Source: Gluconacetobacter diazotrophicus PA1 5 (GTDB lineage Bacteria > Pseudomonadota > Alphaproteobacteria > Acetobacterales > Acetobacteraceae). Taken from it: DNA of 64,000 bases. Shown here piece after piece: positions 63,766 to 64,000 of the stretch (positions within the stretch are counted from its first letter, which is position 1; each line of letters starts with the position of its first letter). The stretch lies in contig NC_011365.1 of NCBI RefSeq assembly GCF_000021325.1, positions 2,632,001-2,696,000 of the forward strand, read 5' to 3'. The notes beneath the pieces are model-generated. The model was given only the letters and a program-made list of their open reading frames with translations, made no database searches and was not told the origin of the DNA. Both the position numbers and the translations under genes were made by a program.

Positions 63766-63776
63766 GCCTATCCTGA
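63066..63776 (+). pseudogene. Truncated IS3-family OrfB
   Basis: From ATG 63066 (ATGA overlap with OrfA). Integrase core: VWCSDITYIPMRKGFLYLVA (Asp), IFNTDQGSQFTTPQF (Asp) and DNVFIERLWRSLKYE (Glu). After YLHAFETG the frame enters the IS256-family end and stops; about 40 C-terminal residues are missing. Confidence 0.85.
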
Positions 63777-64000
63777 ATTTCGTGTGTTTGGTGTGATGCT
63801 GAGGAAGGAGAAGCATCATGGCCCGACGCAAGAAGCCTGCGATCCCTGACGACGTACTGGACCAGGTTCTGGCTGGTCGCGTGGTCCGCACCATGTCGGA
63901 CGCGGACGCCCTTCTGGGCGACATGAAGAAAGCCCTGGCGGAGCGGTTGCTCAACGCCGAACTGGACCACCATCTGGACGGCGAGGCTGTGGCTGGTCGC
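63766..64000 (+). mobile_element. IS256-family element, left part
   Basis: Begins with an end sequence like GGCCTATCCTGAATTTCGTG, inserted in the IS3 OrfB gene, and continues past the window edge. The exact first base is uncertain by two or three positions. Confidence 0.75.
63818..64000 (+). CDS. IS256-family transposase, N-terminal part
   Basis: First 61 codons: MARRKKPAIPDDVLDQVLAG, then LLGDMKKALAERLLNAELDH and HLDGEAVAGR, the conserved start of IS256/mutator transposases. GAGGAAGGAG precedes the ATG. Truncated only by the window. Confidence 0.88.
   Translation, partial: MARRKKPAIPDDVLDQVLAGRVVRTMSDADALLGDMKKALAERLLNAELDHHLDGEAVAGR

Noticed and set aside
1-64000. CRISPR arrays, tRNA and rRNA genes
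   Set aside because: Looked for regularly spaced repeats and for tRNA/rRNA signatures and saw none; a covariance search could still find a missed tRNA.

Overview
The window is a GC-rich (by eye roughly 65%) stretch of an alphaproteobacterial genome, most likely an acetic acid bacterium (Acetobacteraceae, Gluconacetobacter/Komagataeibacter-like). The clues are a membrane PQQ glucose dehydrogenase beside an OprB-type porin, a three-gene proton-translocating transhydrogenase (pntAA-pntAB-pntB) next to an aldehyde dehydrogenase, and a 930-bp IS5-family element of the IS1031 type, a type first described in Acetobacter xylinum. Genus cannot be decided from the sequence alone. No tRNA, rRNA or CRISPR array was seen.

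Layout. 0.1-4.9 kb: LacI regulator, enoyl-CoA hydratase, a GMC oxidoreductase broken by a TGA codon, and an orphan Tat-exported sugar-binding protein. 5-12.1 kb: VOC and cupin proteins, glucose dehydrogenase, an internally deleted OprB remnant and an MgtA-type P-type ATPase. 12.4-15.9 kb: a TonB-dependent receptor, then a VapBC-type toxin-antitoxin pair lying between the receptor's 3' end and a diverged second copy of that 3' end. 16-20.3 kb: VOC protein, MFS transporter, and an arsB-like permease split by the IS1031-type element. 20.7-25.9 kb: an uncharacterised set made of an XRE regulator, an MFS transporter, a desaturase-like membrane enzyme, a PhnD-like binding protein without signal peptide, and an old yellow enzyme. 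26.3-31 kb: transhydrogenase operon and succinate-semialdehyde-type dehydrogenase. 31-34.9 kb: transporters, MarR and isochorismatase-like genes.

34.9-51.7 kb is a catabolic supercluster. A LacI regulator stands divergent to a PhyH-type dioxygenase, an SDR and a Gfo/Idh/MocA dehydrogenase. A sugar ABC transporter follows on the other strand. An RpiR regulator is divergent to iolC-iolD-iolE-iolB-mmsA-iolG. Together these encode import of inositol or a derivative, oxidation to inosose, dehydration, ring hydrolysis, isomerisation, phosphorylation/aldol cleavage and conversion of malonic semialdehyde to acetyl-CoA. The iolD reading frame carries one extra G in an 8-G run, so the pathway as sequenced is interrupted or switchable.

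51.8-64 kb is an accessory region: an RcnB-like protein, an IS110-family element, an IS630-family element with an IS481-family element nested in it, an orphan hypothetical gene, a HigBA toxin-antitoxin pair, a second IS481-family element inside a DUF5681-type gene, phage-like small genes, a broken tyrosine integrase, and a pile of IS3, truncated IS3 and IS256 elements running off the right edge. Several insertions could be delimited to the base from inverted repeats and target duplications.
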